Shown here piece after piece: positions 61,747 to 64,000 of a stretch of 64,000 bases of DNA; position 1 is the stretch's first letter; every line of letters starts with the position of its first letter. Location of the stretch: positions 7,881,355-7,945,354 of the forward strand of contig CM075204.1 in the NCBI GenBank assembly GCA_037577475.1. Reading direction: 5' to 3'. The notes below the pieces were generated by a model. That model ran no database searches. It was not told where the DNA came from and saw only the letters and a list, made by a program, of their open reading frames with translations. Origin of the DNA: Chaunax sp. Z400 (taxonomy: Eukaryota; Chordata; Actinopteri; Lophiiformes; Chaunacidae). The translations under genes and the position numbers were made by a program.

Positions 61747-64000
61747 AATCACGTAACCCTGAGCAGACAAAGTGAAAACTATCTGTATAACACCGATAGA
61801 GAGAAAATATGTTTTTTGTATTCTAGGTGAAGCAGCCTCTTAAAACAAACTGGGTATTCCAGCACCATCAAAGGAAACTAATGGAGTTAATTCATTTTGC
61901 AGATTGGGGGCATTGGGCGCTCATAGCACCAGTGCCTCCAGTCGCCATTTGAAATTCCAGTAGCAGCTTTGCCCGTCGCTTCCGTTCCCCAACCCCCATC
62001 TCTTCCACCCCTCCCACCACTTCAATTGCTCCAGCCTCAGCATGCATTCATCAGATGCTGGATTAGAATTTGTTTCCTCACAAACCATTGATCATCGGCC
62101 TATTACTAGGCAAATGACAGTTAATTACCCACTACATTAACCACCGGGACCCGGGGACCAACTCCCAGTGCCATCAGTCAACATGATGAATGTGGCAAGT
62201 TCAGTAATGCACGGCCGTTGCCTCGCCCGCCTGCCACGCCGAGAACAACCTCTGGATCTCACTTCCAGGCACCCAGAGAAAATCTATGGCAATCTGCATA
62301 ATTACAGGCTCAGGGTTAATAACAGACAAATGATTTGTTGCATCTCAACATAGGATTTTTAATGGGACTGCTCTTTGTCCGTTTGATGATCAAACCTGAA
62401 TGGAGCCATGCTGGGGCCCCTTTTGGAATTTAATCACATCGAGAAGAAGAGACGGTTTTTGGCTGTGCGACCAAGAGTCTGTCCTATAAAGGAACAAGAG
62501 CGGCAGGAGATAACTGATGGTCTCCTTCCTATCATAATATTGACACACGAAGAAAAAGAAGCTGCAGAAATCCAGATAGCGATGTGAACTGTGTCAGCTG
62601 GGGGAGGGGAGACAGTAGAAGATGTAATCAGACTTGTGCATTCCTCAGTTTTGCCCCCCCCCCTGCATATGTGACTGTCAGTGATTAAACAACTCTTAGA
62701 GCAAAATTATTTCAATTACCGCAGGCCTGACCTGGGAATTGTCCCTGGGATAAGATTTTCTCCTTGAGTGCTCTGACTTGGCTGGCTGCTGCCTCTATCA
62801 GTTCTCATCTGCACCTGGACTCTGATCTATCCTAATGATGAATTATGGCCTGTTTCTGAGAGACTGGCGACAATGCAGAAGAACATTCCCTTGAACTGTC
62901 AGCTTGAAGAGCAGCCGCAGAGTGCTACCTAATTAGCTCCTATAGAAACTCCTTGAAAAAGGTTGAAAAAGCCCTCACCATTCAACACCGTGGATCTCTG
63001 AAGCTCTGAGAACAAGAGACAAATTACTGGCGGCAGCTCTTAGCTTTTTTTCAAAGTGAGTGCATTGACATATCTGTTGAAATTTATATATTTTTCTTAA
63101 AAAGGAAACCATACTTTAACCCAGATTATCCCTTATCTTTTACCTTTAAGCCCATCTCCCAAATCTACTGACACATAAGATCACACAAGTCCTGGTCCAA
63201 TTTTCTTTGGTTCTTAAACTAAAAGCCACTCTTTTCTCTTTTAGATTGAATTGTGTGGTGGTGTCTGCACACTGCTTCCTTCCTTCACTCACCATCTAGT
63301 TCACCCAAGGTGAGGAGGAGGAGGAGGAGGAGGAGGAGCCAACCTGCGACGGTGATGTGTAATGTGTGTATCCGCCCTGTGATTCAGATCCACTGCAACA
63401 ACATTTAGCGGGTTCCTCCTTGGTGGTGATGCTACAGCCTCACAACAGGCTTCAGGAAAATCAGGCCAGGAGTTTTTTCCTAATTCTGCTTATAAACAGA
63501 CGAATAGGCCGAACTGGAAACACGACCGTGGTGAATAAATTTACTCCATCATCTGTCTGCCAGACAGGTTAAAGGATGCAATCCTGAGTTTATATATATC
63601 GACACAATCTTCTAGAATAAGACACCGGCTGGTCAGAGTATGGTGGGAACCTTGCAAATGGACTACAATTAGTAGTCTTAAAACAGTGAAGAAGCTACAA
63701 ATATTAAAACATGGATGCTTCACATGCATCTTCAACTCAGCAGTAGGAATGGATCTTGATTTTAAATCGATTAGTACACACGATTATCTTCTTGTCGTAA
63801 AAAAAGGTTCCCCCTTGTTTTTACCTGCCACAAGGTGGCGGTAATACATCCACAGGCTGTAACAAAAGAAGAAGAACACACTACGATCACAACAAAGATG
63901 TTCTAATAGTCGTATATAGAGATAGTCCACTCCCAGAACCTCCAGGTATGTAGCGAAGGAGTCCAGAATGAACGGAGCTCTATGGAGCAGAAGCCCCAAA
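61747..64000 (-). other. lmo3: lmo3 upstream intron or 5' region, to window end
   Basis: No exon was recognised. A (GGA)n tract is at 63313-63342, and near 63760-63860 there is fish repeat-like text ('caaggtggcggtaataca', 'aagaagaagaac'). The expected first LIM domain was not found. Confidence 0.5.

Noticed and set aside
61106..61747. Longest open frame in the window (213 codons)
   Set aside because: It begins inside an inverted SINE and continues through the ATATAC repeat; its YIHIYT-like composition is a product of the repeat.
52291..64000. Search for the first LIM domain exon of lmo3
   Set aside because: No - strand peptide with the CAGC..., KYWHEDCLKC or LILCRRDYL type of motif was found, so the exon is assumed to be outside the window.

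Overview
This looks like vertebrate nuclear DNA from a ray-finned (teleost) fish. Evidence: two genes with vertebrate-type GT-AG introns, whose encoded peptides match microsomal glutathione S-transferase 1 and LIM-domain-only 3; very low coding density; many long (TG)n, (CA)n and (GA)n tracts; and a dense, mixed set of degraded transposons typical of teleosts (tRNA-derived SINEs, L2/Rex-like, L1/Tx1-like and RTE-like LINEs, DIRS tyrosine-recombinase elements, hAT and mariner DNA transposons). I do not name a species. There is no CRISPR, operon, rRNA or bacterial signal.

Layout. 1-12.2 kb is intergenic and holds an RTE-like LINE tail, an L1/Tx1-like relic, SINE copies, a DIRS reverse-transcriptase relic and a 511-bp hAT-type element with an exact 8-bp target duplication (10635-11145). 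12.2-12.5 kb is a compound (CA)n minisatellite. 13.0-14.6 kb is a complete mgst1 gene on the + strand (three coding exons, 152 residues, AATAAA signal). 14.6-42 kb is intergenic and rich in broken retroelements: a LINE with a SINE inside it, an L2 3' end, two copies of an unassigned LINE, a Rex/L2-like LINE, and a LINE endonuclease start joined to a DIRS recombinase end. It also holds a 21-bp tandem array. 42.0-52.2 kb holds the last two coding exons of lmo3 on the - strand, separated by an intron of about 10 kb containing a mariner relic and hAT-like sequence. From 52.2 kb to the window end is further lmo3 intron, with a 982-bp hAT-type element and a 29-bp ATATAC minisatellite split by a full-length SINE. 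The first LIM domain of LMO3 is not found here and should lie beyond 64000.

The two genes converge tail to tail, as I recall for MGST1 and LMO3 on human chromosome 12p. This supports orthology. They have no known shared pathway: MGST1 is a membrane detoxification enzyme and LMO3 a nuclear transcription cofactor.

I found no convincing new multi-gene system. The most interesting points are a (TG)n tract in place of the polypyrimidine tract at the lmo3 acceptor, an MGST1 lacking the usual stress-sensing cysteine, a 21-bp tandem array with 63-bp higher-order structure, a perfect hairpin at a SINE truncation point, and two SINE types that share a head and core but differ in their 3' tails. All family calls come from reading motifs by eye; none was confirmed by a database search.
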